From JAVVUJ01 sp964461765 (GTDB lineage: Bacteria; Bacillota; Clostridia; Peptostreptococcales; Anaerovoracaceae): a DNA stretch of 12,478 nt. Numbering within the stretch: the first letter of the stretch is position 1; each line of letters starts with the position of its first letter. A program made the position numbers and the translations under genes. The DNA lies in NCBI GenBank assembly GCA_964461765.1, contig CAYWVS010000087.1:1-12478 (forward strand), given 5' to 3'. This document shows, piece after piece, positions 1 through 8,400 of the stretch. The notes below the pieces were generated by a model, which saw nothing but the letters and a program-made list of their open reading frames with translations, made no database searches and was not told the DNA's origin.

Positions 1-399
1 GGTACAAAGGGATGCCACGGAGCAGATGATGATGGTGGCCACCAAGAATATGGATGGTGAAAGCACCTGTAATCCGTAGTAGATTAGGGTTGGGATGGTG
101 CCGGCGGCAATCCACGCCGGAATCATAACTCCGATAAACATGAGGATCATCATGGAAATGGTAGCTATTTTGCAGCCGTGTATGATACCTTCCTCTACGG
201 TTTTTAAACTAATGCCTTTTAATAATAAAAGAATAACTGCGAATACGGATGCGAATACCAGGGTCATATGTACGTCAGGGGAGCCTACGATAAATAACTG
301 TAGGAGAAAACATACAATTAGGAATAATACAATTAATAAAGATACCGCAAAACCCGGTTTGGGAGTGTCAGCCGTAGCTGCTTTGTTTTGTTCACTCAT
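1..399 (-). CDS. nhaC: NhaC-family Na+/H+ antiporter, N-terminal part (cut by window edge)
   Basis: The first 133 codons of an integral membrane protein are visible, read leftwards off the window edge. A short polar N-terminus (MSEQNKAATAD) is followed by hydrophobic segments at about residues 17-39, 44-62, 75-95 and 115-132. The stretch around WIAAGTIPTLIYYG and the ending SPSIFLVATIIICSVASLCT match the conserved part of NhaC-type antiporters, where a TG(S/T)SW motif would follow just outside the window. Family members exchange Na+ for H+; some relatives move organic substrates such as malate/lactate or amino acids, so the substrate here is open. The start is fixed by GGAGGT at 407-412. The gene lies 65 bp after an amidohydrolase gene on the same strand and is probably cotranscribed. 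The gap holds a 13-bp palindrome (434-446, TTTGAA-A-TTCAAA) but no clear terminator. Confidence 0.85.
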   Translation of the reverse strand, partial: MSEQNKAATADTPKPGFAVSLLIVLFLIVCFLLQLFIVGSPDVHMTLVFASVFAVILLLLKGISLKTVEEGIIHGCKIATISMMILMFIGVMIPAWIAAGTIPTLIYYGLQVLSPSIFLVATIIICSVASLCT

Positions 400-464
400 T
401 ACTTTTACCTCCTTGAATAAAACTTACGCTTTGTTTGAAATTCAAAATTCCAATGATTTGTTAA

Positions 465-2081
465 CTATTTTGAACTGTAAACGATTTTGCCGCCAATGAC
501 GGTCATAAGTGTGTTAATTTCTTTTATCTCCTCCACATCACACTTCATATAATCTCGATCTATAGCAACGAAGTCTGCCAATTTGCCAGCCTCCAGACTG
601 CCCTTGATATTTTCTTCAAAGTGAGCTTCCGCCGCCCATATGGTAGCGCATTTTAAAGCCTCTTCTCGGGTTAAGCATTGATTCGTATACCAGCCGTTTG
701 CAGGTTCTCCATCACGACCTTTTCGAGTAATGCCCGCATAGAAACCGTGATAGGGGTTAATTAACTCTACAGGAGCATCAGAACCGTTCACGATATGGAG
801 TCCGGCATCCACAATGTCTCTCCAAAGGTAGGCACGATCAAGTCGTCCGCTGTCTTTCCCCAATCTTTCTTCGATCATCACCCTATCGGTGGTGCACTGT
901 ACAAACTGCATACTGGGAATCAATTTATACTCCACGGCTTTTTCGATGTGCTTTGGAGTAAGAAGCTGATAATGCTCAATCCTATATCGGTTGTCTTCTA
1001 AAGGAAGCTCGTCAAGAACCCTGGTATAAGTATCGATTACCTGTTCTGTAGCCCCGTCACCGTTGGCGTGAATGGAAAGCTGAAAACCGTTTAATCTGGC
1101 TTCTCGAACTGCATGATAAAGAGCTTCGTCAGAATATCGGGGATTACCTCTATGCCCCGGTCTATCGGCATAATCTTCCAACAGGTAAGCACTTCTTGCA
1201 CCGGAAGAGCCATCTGCAAACAATTTTATGCCTCTAACAGTGAGATGGTCGTTATAAAGACCGATTTCAACGCCTTTATCATAGTAGTATTGAGCAGCAT
1301 CTCCTTCCTTTGCATAGACGTAAAGTCTCAGATCCATTTCACCATTTTCGCATAAGGTTTTCATGGCTTCGATTTCAGAAACTGTGGCACCTGCATCCAT
1401 AATGCTGGTAAATCCAAAGGACACGATATATTCTTGACCTTTTCTCAAAGCGTTTAATTGGTTTTCTCCCTCATAGGGTGGGATGATAGCCATAAGCTGA
1501 TCTCCGGCGGTGTCAACGAGAACTCCTGAAGGGGTTCCGTCAGAATGACGAATAATTTCGCCTCCCTCGGGATCGAGAGAATCCTTTGTAATTTTAGCGA
1601 TCTCCAAAGCTTTGGAGTTTACCCAATAGGCGTGACAGCAGCTTCGGATGATACATACGGGATTGTTAGGAGAAACAGCATCCAATTCCTCCTTCGTAGG
1701 GAAAGCTGTATCAGGCCAAATAACATTGCTCCAACCTCTTCCCAAAATCCAATCACCGGTCTTAGCTTGTGAAGCCCTTTCTTTCACATCGGCAAGAATC
1801 TCTTCCTTTTGTTTAAACAAGGCATCTATTTCCACCAAGGACTGGCTGAGCCAACCAAAATGTGTATGGCCTTCGATCAATCCAGGCAAGATGGTTTTTC
1901 CTTCCAGATCTACCACCTTTGTAGAGGGCGTAATAAATTTTTCTGCTACTTCATTGGTTCCGACATAAATTAATTTATCGTTTTTTACAACCAATGCTTG
2001 TGCCACAGAAAAGTTCTTGTCAACAGTATAGATGTTTCCATTGAGATAAACCGCTGTAGCTCCGCTTCTATGTTCACTCAT
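465..2081 (-). CDS. Amidohydrolase, YtcJ-like (amidohydrolase family 3)
   Basis: This is a complete 538-residue metal-dependent hydrolase of the amidohydrolase superfamily, a usual length for YtcJ-like proteins. A small beta domain (about residues 8-62, with LNGNIYTVDKNF) precedes the TIM barrel. Visible metal and catalytic elements are H72 and H74 (GLIEGHTHFG), the KLFADG motif with K286 as a likely carboxylated lysine, H338 (SIHANGDGA), H370 (YRIEHYQ) and D435 (NGSDAPV). The C-terminal end (GSLEAGKLADFVAID) is the typical return to the beta domain. No signal peptide is seen, so it is cytosolic. Characterised relatives hydrolyse N-substituted amides or related C-N bonds (NfdA, N-substituted formamide deformylase); the real substrate cannot be read from the sequence. 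GGAGGT at 2090-2095 fixes the start. It leads an operon with the antiporter and is divergent from a PucR-type regulator, which may control it. Confidence 0.93.
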   Translation of the reverse strand: MSEHRSGATAVYLNGNIYTVDKNFSVAQALVVKNDKLIYVGTNEVAEKFITPSTKVVDLEGKTILPGLIEGHTHFGWLSQSLVEIDALFKQKEEILADVKERASQAKTGDWILGRGWSNVIWPDTAFPTKEELDAVSPNNPVCIIRSCCHAYWVNSKALEIAKITKDSLDPEGGEIIRHSDGTPSGVLVDTAGDQLMAIIPPYEGENQLNALRKGQEYIVSFGFTSIMDAGATVSEIEAMKTLCENGEMDLRLYVYAKEGDAAQYYYDKGVEIGLYNDHLTVRGIKLFADGSSGARSAYLLEDYADRPGHRGNPRYSDEALYHAVREARLNGFQLSIHANGDGATEQVIDTYTRVLDELPLEDNRYRIEHYQLLTPKHIEKAVEYKLIPSMQFVQCTTDRVMIEERLGKDSGRLDRAYLWRDIVDAGLHIVNGSDAPVELINPYHGFYAGITRKGRDGEPANGWYTNQCLTREEALKCATIWAAEAHFEENIKGSLEAGKLADFVAIDRDYMKCDVEEIKEINTLMTVIGGKIVYSSK

Positions 2082-2112
2082 TTCATTTTACCTCCGTAAA
2101 TTTCTTAGCTTT

Positions 2113-2141
2113 ATCATATTGTTTTCAGACAATTTAATCAA
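2113..2141 (-). promoter_or_regulatory. Candidate promoter of the amidohydrolase-antiporter operon
   Basis: Reading the minus strand, TTGATT (2136-2141) and TATGAT (2113-2118) are separated by 17 bp. This resembles a sigma-A type -35/-10 pair. The predicted transcript would start near 2106, about 25 nt before the ATG, which leaves room for the GGAGGT site. Prediction by eye only. Confidence 0.5.
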
Positions 2142-2333
2142 TTGTATATAGATATAAAAAGATTGGCGTATTTTTGGAAAAATTACAACATCATATAAAT
2201 TGAAATATTTTCAAAAGGTATTTAAGGTTATCCATCTGAGCTAAAACTGCAAAACGTGGAGCAAGACTTGTATTGTAATAATAAGAAAGGGCATTAATAA
2301 AATTCTGTAAACTTACCTAGGAGATTTATATAG

Positions 2334-2370
2334 TCGGCATTTGTACATCGGCATTTGTATATCGGTTGTA
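2334..2370. repeat. Three tandem 14-bp direct repeats, possible activator sites
   Basis: TCGGCATTTGTA occurs at 2334-2345 and exactly again at 2348-2359. A shortened third copy, TCGGTTGTA, follows at 2362-2370, so the first period is 14 bp. The third copy merges into the -35 hexamer of the promoter at 2366-2394. Direct repeats abutting a -35 element are a common arrangement for activator binding. The divergent PucR-type protein is the obvious candidate binder, but this is inference. Confidence 0.6.
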
Positions 2371-2394
2371 TAATGATAGGGACTATGGTATACT
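2366..2394 (+). promoter_or_regulatory. Candidate extended -10 promoter facing the PucR-type gene
   Basis: TTGTAT (2366-2371) and TATACT (2389-2394) are 17 bp apart, and TGG directly precedes the -10 hexamer, giving an extended -10 (TGn). It lies about 315 bp before the GTG start of the regulator gene, so its transcript would have a long leader. It might instead drive an unannotated small RNA. Confidence 0.45.
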
Positions 2395-2695
2395 CATTTC
2401 AATGCTTTACTTGATTTTTAATGAATATTTATTACTTACATGATACCAGGGTCAAAAGATATAAATAATAAAAGTGACCACAATATAATTTGTTAATTTA
2501 CTAATAAAATGATATATAGTATGGTGAGTTACGAATTATTTAATAATATTAGGTTTTCACCCTGATATCCTTACATAAAACTAATAAAGAAAGAAATTTA
2601 TGTTTAAGATTTAAAATAAATAATTTAAAAATTTGATTGTGATTTTAATTTAAGCAACTTTTACGACTCATATAGTTTATAATGACAAAAAAGAA

Positions 2696-2701
2696 AAGGA
2701 G
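2696..2701 (+). promoter_or_regulatory. Ribosome binding site that decides the PucR-type start
   Basis: AAGGAG lies 7 nt before an in-frame GTG at 2709. The alternative upstream ATG at 2682 has no purine-rich site before it and sits inside a TATAAT-like sequence (2678-2683). Confidence 0.75.
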
Positions 2702-2708
2702 AATTTGC

Positions 2709-3887
2709 GTGATTACGGTAATGCAGCTACTGGCACAGCCTATTTTTAAAAATTTTCAATTAGCCGGAGAAAATGCGGGGCTTTGGAATGGGGTTACAGG
2801 AACCGCCATTTTTGAATGGGAGACCAAGGCGGATATTGAGGCTACCTTTGAGCAAGGTGAGTTTGTCATGACCACACTTTCCGGTGCAAGAGAGGACATA
2901 TCTTATGCAGAAGAAGGGTTGAGAGCTTTAATCGATAAAAAAGTCGCAGCAATAGCCGTTAAAACTGTTTACCATAACCATTTGCCCCAAGAGATTATTT
3001 CTTATGCCGGGGAAAAATGTGTACCTATTTTCTTTTTTTCCAACACTTATATGGATGATTTGATCTATGATATAAAAAATGCACTATTGACAGATGAAGT
3101 CAATAATACCGCCTTGAAGCGTGTTAAAAACCTTTTATTTAGTAAGGAATCCACCAATGCCCCGGAGATGGCCAAGGAGTTAAATCCTTTCTTCTTTGAG
3201 AACTTTATATGTTGCTCTATTTTGCCAAAGGATTGGGAGCATGGCAAAGAGGTATTAGAAAAATTTTATTCTTTTTACAATAGTTTATCCCTCTCTCAAT
3301 TCTGCAAATCGGACACCTCCTATATTTTGATTAAATGCAATCGTTCCTTGCTCCTTGTTTTTTCCACGTCAGATAAGGGACATCTGCGAGGACGATTTAA
3401 CACTTTTTTAGAGAGCTTTGAAATTAGGGAAAGAGAGTTTAGAATTGGAATTAGTCATGAGCAGTATGAGCTGAGTGCCATAAGCCAAGGCTTATGGGAG
3501 GCAATCTTTGCTGCCACTACTTGCATTTTGGACAAGGAAACATTTTTGGAGTTTAAATCTATAGGAATGAATCAAATACTGATGCCTATCTGTAAAAATA
3601 AATGGGTAAGGCAATATTACGAGAATTTTCATCAGAAGCTTACCCTTTACGATCAAAAACATAACTCCAATCTTCAGGAAACTTTGATCCAGTATATCAA
3701 GTGTGGCGGTGATGTTGTGCTCACTGCGGATAAGCTGTTTCAACATGGAAACACTGTCAGATATCGATTGGGAAAGATTAAAGATATTATGGGGATCCAC
3801 GATGCGTCGGATGCTTATATTCAAATGTACGTATATGTGAGATTTCATGAAATTATGAGCTTTTTTGAAGGGGAAGAAATAATTTAG
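2709..3887 (+). CDS. PucR/CdaR-type transcriptional regulator
   Basis: This is a 392-residue cytosolic DNA-binding regulator if started at GTG 2709; an in-frame ATG at 2682 would add nine residues. The GTG start has AAGGAG 7 nt upstream and gives the usual family start, ITVMQLLAQPIFKNFQLAGE. Three parts are visible. Residues about 1-120 resemble the PucR N-terminal ligand domain (GEFVMTTLSGAR, KKVAAIAVKTVY). A middle region, about 200-275, resembles the degenerate GGDEF-like domain of CdaR proteins (FRIGISHEQYEL). Residues about 320-362 form a PucR-type helix-turn-helix (TLIQYIKCGGDV...ADKLFQHGNTVRYRLGKI). Relatives control purine, sugar-acid or GABA use, usually as ligand-responsive activators of neighbouring genes. 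Here it is divergent from the amidohydrolase-antiporter operon and upstream of a PLP enzyme, so these are likely targets. The effector is unknown. Confidence 0.9.
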   Translation: MITVMQLLAQPIFKNFQLAGENAGLWNGVTGTAIFEWETKADIEATFEQGEFVMTTLSGAREDISYAEEGLRALIDKKVAAIAVKTVYHNHLPQEIISYAGEKCVPIFFFSNTYMDDLIYDIKNALLTDEVNNTALKRVKNLLFSKESTNAPEMAKELNPFFFENFICCSILPKDWEHGKEVLEKFYSFYNSLSLSQFCKSDTSYILIKCNRSLLLVFSTSDKGHLRGRFNTFLESFEIREREFRIGISHEQYELSAISQGLWEAIFAATTCILDKETFLEFKSIGMNQILMPICKNKWVRQYYENFHQKLTLYDQKHNSNLQETLIQYIKCGGDVVLTADKLFQHGNTVRYRLGKIKDIMGIHDASDAYIQMYVYVRFHEIMSFFEGEEII

Positions 3888-3905
3888 TTATTCATCAGAA
3901 GAGGA

Positions 3906-3957
3906 ATAAACAGCACTTTTAAATATGTTAAGATGCCAATATGAATTTACTGTTTAT
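3906..3957. repeat. 8-bp inverted repeat after the PucR-type gene
   Basis: ATAAACAG (3906-3913) and CTGTTTAT (3950-3957) are perfect inverted copies with a 36-nt loop. The right arm is not followed by a U-tract, so it is a weak terminator candidate at best. It could be an operator or chance in AT-rich DNA. Confidence 0.3.
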
Positions 3958-4020
3958 CTAAAGATAGTCTTCCTTGTAAAAATTACAAACTAATTTTAAA
4001 ATTTTTATTCATTAAGACAA

Positions 4021-4048
4021 TTGAAAAAACTTTTGATGAAGTTATAAT
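4021..4048 (+). promoter_or_regulatory. Candidate promoter of the class V PLP enzyme gene
   Basis: TTGAAA (4021-4026) and a perfect TATAAT (4043-4048) are 16 bp apart. The transcript would start near 4055, about 80 nt before the ATG. It suggests the PLP enzyme can be expressed independently of the regulator gene. Confidence 0.5.
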
Positions 4049-4133
4049 GTAATTGCTGATATAGTGAGCAAAACATTAAATATTTTTCTGATTTTCTATA
4101 AAAATATTAAATTTTTAGATTGGAGTGATTCAT

Positions 4134-5402
4134 ATGAACTACAAAATTGATTACATTAGAGAGCAATTTCCTGCTTTGTCAAAAACCGTAAACGGTATCC
4201 CCGCTGCGTTTTTGGATGGCCCAGGGGGCACACAAGTACCCAGAAGAGTGGTGGAAAAGATCAACGATTACCTTTACTATCGCAATGCCAATTCCCACGG
4301 TCAGTTTATTACTTCTGTGGAGAGTGATGCCCTTTATTGGCAAGCCAGAGAAACCTATGGGGATTTTTTGAATTGTAAACCTGAAGAGGTGGCCTTTGGT
4401 GCCAATACATCTTCCAATAACTTTAAACTTGCTTTGGGACTGGTGAGAACCATGAAGCCGGGGGATGAAGTGATTATTACGGATATTGACCATGAAGGCA
4501 ACAGATCTCCTTGGCGTACCTTAGAAGATTTTGGAATCGTGGTAAAGAGCGTTAAGATCAACACAGATACGATTACTTTGGACTTTGATGATTTTATGAG
4601 TAAGCTCTCTTCCAAAACAAAGGTGGTAGCAGTAAACTGGGCAGCTAATTCCTGCGGAACCATTTCAGATGTGAAAAAATACATAGATGAAGCTCATAAG
4701 GTAGGTGCAATCACTGTAATAGATGCGGTACATTATGCACCTCACCGTCCTATAGATGTAAAGGAAGTGGACACGGACATCCTTCTTTGCTCTGCATATA
4801 AATTCTTTGGGCCTCACATGGGCGTTATGTACGTGCACGAAAGGGTAGGGGAAAGCATTAAATCCGTGAGGGTTATGGCCAATGATAATATGGATATGCC
4901 CTTTAAATTTGAAACCGGCACCATTGCCATGGAGCTTGCAGCAGGAGCAGCCGAAGCCGTCGAATTTATAGCTGATATCGGCGAAAAGCACATGGATCAA
5001 TATGAAGAAAAGGTAAAACACTTATCCGGAAGGAGAAAAAACATCGTAGCGGGAATGATTGCCATTGATGAATATGAAGAAAGTTTGGCAGTTCAGCTGA
5101 GAACCGGATTGGCGGCAATGCCGGGAGTAAAGGTTTACGGACCTGAAAAGGGACATCCCAGAACATCCACAGTTTCCTTTACCATCAATGGGGTGAATTC
5201 CGGAGAAATTGGAAAATTCTTTGCAGAGCGTGGTCTATTCGTATGGGATGGAGATTTTTACGCAGTTGAGACTATCTGCAACGTTTTGAAGCTAGAGGAA
5301 ATGGGCGGATTGGTGAGAATCGGTTTGGCTCCATACAATATTCAGAGCGAAATTGACAGAGTGCTGGCAGCCGTTCAGGAGTTTCTTCAAAGCAAAAAAT
5401 AA
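4134..5402 (+). CDS. Class V aminotransferase-fold PLP enzyme, 'cysteine desulfurase-like' (VC1184-type)
   Basis: This 422-residue PLP-dependent fold-type I protein belongs to the branch often named cysteine desulfurase-like (VC1184 subfamily). The N-terminal LDGPGGTQVP (27-36), NSHGQF, D197 and H200 (IDAVHYAPH), and the Schiff-base lysine K223 (CSAYKFFGPHMG) are all present, as is ETGT near 264. In true SufS/NifS enzymes the loop GHHCA carries the sulfur-accepting cysteine. The matching stretch here is GDFYA with Y376, so persulfide chemistry is unlikely. A lyase, epimerase or transaminase-like role on a small amino compound is more plausible but unproven. GGAGTG (4122-4127) lies 6 nt before the ATG at 4134; the in-frame GTG at 4125 overlaps this site and is unlikely to be used. 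The gene follows the PucR-type regulator by 246 bp, has its own promoter, and converges with the RND operon. Confidence 0.88.
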   Translation: MNYKIDYIREQFPALSKTVNGIPAAFLDGPGGTQVPRRVVEKINDYLYYRNANSHGQFITSVESDALYWQARETYGDFLNCKPEEVAFGANTSSNNFKLALGLVRTMKPGDEVIITDIDHEGNRSPWRTLEDFGIVVKSVKINTDTITLDFDDFMSKLSSKTKVVAVNWAANSCGTISDVKKYIDEAHKVGAITVIDAVHYAPHRPIDVKEVDTDILLCSAYKFFGPHMGVMYVHERVGESIKSVRVMANDNMDMPFKFETGTIAMELAAGAAEAVEFIADIGEKHMDQYEEKVKHLSGRRKNIVAGMIAIDEYEESLAVQLRTGLAAMPGVKVYGPEKGHPRTSTVSFTINGVNSGEIGKFFAERGLFVWDGDFYAVETICNVLKLEEMGGLVRIGLAPYNIQSEIDRVLAAVQEFLQSKK

Positions 5403-5426
5403 AAAAACCTTATATTGAATTTATTT

Positions 5427-5472
5427 ACACGCCATCCATACGTGCCTTACCGGGCTATAGAGGATGGCGTGT
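5427..5472. terminator. Shared bidirectional terminator between convergent genes
   Basis: ACACGCCATCC (5427-5437) and GGATGGCGTGT (5462-5472) are perfect 11-bp inverted copies with a 24-nt loop. On the plus strand the stem is followed by TTAATTTGTTCTGTTTG. On the minus strand it is followed by AAATAAATTC, with a T-run further on. It lies 24 bp after the PLP enzyme stop codon, and its last base is the first plus-strand base of the RND pump stop codon complement (5472-5474). The large loop makes it less canonical than a short-loop hairpin. Confidence 0.65.
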
Positions 5473-8400
5473 TAATTTGTTCTGTTTGTCAGACTAAGCA
5501 GCACCGGAATAAATATGAGGGTCAAAACGGTAGAGATGATGAGTCCGCTCATAAGTGCAATGGACATAGGGGTAAACAGTCCACTGCCGGAAAGTGCTAA
5601 AGGGGTAAGGCCGATGACTGTAGTGACGGTGGATATCATGATGGGTCTGAATCTGCGGTCTACAGAAAACCTTATGGCAGAATCCCCATCCATTCCTTCG
5701 GTTTCCGCTTTATTGACAAAGTCTATTAAGAGGATTGCATTGTTTACCACAATCCCCATTAAACTGATCATTCCAAGGAGCGCCGTAAAGGACAAGGTCT
5801 GCCTGAAAAGGAACAATCCAAATATAGACCCTAGGATTGCCAAAGGCATGGAACCCATGACGATAAAGGGTTGTTTAAAGGAATAAAATTGAACCATCAT
5901 GATGAAATAGATGAGAAGTACGGCTAAAAATGCAAATTTCAGTGCATCTCCAAAGTATTTATCAATTTTTGCTCCTTCCCCGTCAAAGACAAAGGTTACG
6001 TTCTTGCACTGTTGGCTGATTTCATCGATGTAAACGGACATTTCTTTTTCCACAGCTACTGCACTTTGCCCGGGCAGTATATCGCTTAATACGGTGATGG
6101 AACGGTTTCTGTCATATCTTTCAATCTGGGGGAATTCTGACTTCAACTCCAAAGTACCCAATTGTTCTAGATATACTTTACTCCCGGTAATGCTTGAAGC
6201 AATGGGCAGCTTTTTCAGCTCTTCGGCATTTTTTATATTCCCCTTTAATATCATGTCAAATTCTTTGTTTTTTCCATCTCTATAAACGGAGGCTTTGTAT
6301 CCATTTAGTGCGATATTTAATTGTCTTTGAATATCATAATTGGTAACACCCATTCGCGAAGCCGTATCTTGATTGACATTTATATAATATTGAAATTCTT
6401 TATCCCCTAAATCACTGCGGACATTTAAAGTAGCGGGTATTTTTTTTAATCCTGCAATAAGTAATTTCTCTGCCTCCACTAAGTCTTCCATCTGATCGCC
6501 GTAAACTCGAATTTTAACTGGGGCTTCCGAGGGCTCTGAGTGTTCCAACTGCTTTACTACAGCAGAGGCTCCAACTAATTTTGCGTCTATTTTCCTTTGC
6601 AAAACGGCAGCCAATTGACCGTTGCTGGTTATATTTTCCTGGGAAGATTCATTTTCATTGTTGGTTATGTTTTTTTCGGAAGGCCCATTCCCACTTTTGG
6701 AAAGGTCAATCCTCATCATAATTTGTGCCACCCCAGGGTTTTGTCCAATCTTATCTGCTGTAATAAAAAATTTGGGCAAACCACCACCGATAGATGTGGT
6801 GTAGTTGATTACTTGTGGTTGCTCCTTAATAATCTTCTCCACTTCTTTTGCAGCTGCTTTTGTTTTTTCTATATTGTTACTGTTTTCACTGGTAATTCTA
6901 ATATGCATAATGTCCTTATCCGCATAGGGGAAAAAGCTGAGCCCCATTTGGATAAGCATAAAAACAGCCATACACATTAAAAGACCCGAAAGGAGTAGGG
7001 TTTTCTTTTTATTGGATAATCCCAGTGCCAATAATTTGTCAAAGAATTTTCGAATTTTTTGCAAGTAGTCCTTTTTCTTAGGAGGGTAAGGCCTAAAAAA
7101 CACAAAGGCCAAAGCAGGAATTGTGATCATGGCATTTAAATAAGAAGCAATCAAGGCTACAATGACGGTAAAGGGTACGCTAAAGATGTAAGTGCCCGAA
7201 GTGCCGGACATCATGATCAAAGGAAAGAAGGCAGCAATTGTGGTTAAAGTAGCGGAAAGGATGGGCAGGGCAGATTCCTTGGCTCCATTTGCACAAGCCC
7301 ACAGTTTTTCTTCCCCGGCATCCAGTTTGTTTTGGATGGCATCGCTGACCACGATGGAATTGTCCACTAACATACCTAAGGCAATGATCAGGCCTGCCGT
7401 TGAAATTTCATGGACAGGTACCTTTCCAATATACATGGCAATAAACGTCATCAGGATGGAAAGGGGAATCACCGTAGAGATGACCAGTGCGTTTCTGTAA
7501 CTCATACCGATCCAAACTACAGCTAAAACCAACAGAACTCCGCAGATCAAATTGCGCATAAAGTTATTGACAGCACCTTGAATCTCTTCCGGTTGGAAGA
7601 GTATGGTATCCACCATTACATCATTGGGAAATTTTTCTGATTGTAGGTTTATGGTATCATGGATAGTTTCGCTAAGTGTCAAAACGTTAATATTTTGTTC
7701 AAAGTAGGCCGCTACCAAAAGGCCAGGTATGCCGTCTTCCTCGATTTGCAGTTCATCGCTTTTGGTGGATTTTTTTACAGTTGCCAAATCCTTCATTCGA
7801 AGGGGTGCACCGGTTTCCTTGGAAATTTGAACAATCATATTCTCCATGTCAGCTAGGGATTGATAACCTCCGGGAGCATTGACCTGAATTCGGTTGCTGT
7901 TTTCTTCAATATAGCCGGAGGGAATGGTAACGTTTTGAGCTGCCAAAGCTTTTGCTATGTCGTCTAAAGAAATTTGATAATATGCAAGCTTGTTGACATC
8001 CACTTCAATCTCTATGATTTCCCGAGGAATACCTACGGTTTCCACTTTTGAAATACCTTGGATTTTTAAGATGGCTTCTTCCAGTTTTTCACTATAACCT
8101 ACCAACTGACCGGGGGCTTTCTGCTGGGAAGTGATACAAACCATTACACCGGCAGCGTTTGCCAGATCAGTGTCTACTTTGATGGATTGACATTCCTCAG
8201 GTAGATCTTTTTCCACATCTCTAAGTTTGGTTTCCAACTCTTGCCAAGCCTTGTCTACATCGGCATCATTTTTTAGCCAAAGTATAGTGGTAGATAAATT
8301 TTTCTTTGAAGTGGAGCTGGCATAGTAATAACCGGGTATATCAGAAATGGCTTTTTCTATGGGGATGGATACCAGTTTTTCCACATCCATGGGGCCGGCT

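Larger units (their letters stand above)
2096..2708. other. AT-rich divergent control region
   Basis: This 613-bp stretch between the amidohydrolase ribosome binding site and the PucR-type gene holds no convincing gene in either direction. It carries the minus-strand promoter (2113-2141), three 14-bp direct repeats (2334-2370), a strong plus-strand promoter candidate (2366-2394) and a weaker one (TTGTTA 2490-2495, 17 bp, TATATA 2513-2518). It also has a possible hairpin at 2523-2561, where GGTGA pairs with TCACC around an inner ATTATT-T-AATAAT palindrome. If transcription starts near 2400 the regulator mRNA has an unusually long leader of about 300 nt, but I do not recognise a known riboswitch in it. 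Confidence 0.6.

Noticed and set aside
95..499. Plus-strand 134-residue reading frame
   Set aside because: It is antisense to the NhaC-type gene, has no ribosome binding site and no recognisable domain; the minus-strand reading has clear family motifs.
2164..2178. Sigma-54 promoter (TTGGC...TTGG) upstream of the amidohydrolase gene
   Set aside because: The two GG elements are 9 bp apart and the -12 GC is missing; no sigma-54 activator is in the window, and a sigma-A-like pair lies nearer the gene.
2450..2479. GGTCA/TGACC inverted repeat
   Set aside because: Only 5 bp with a 20-bp loop in AT-rich DNA; chance is a sufficient explanation.
7192..7500. Plus-strand reading frame inside the RND pump gene
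   Set aside because: A shadow of the pump coding sequence, without ribosome binding site or family resemblance; the same holds for the other antisense frames in 5515-8736.
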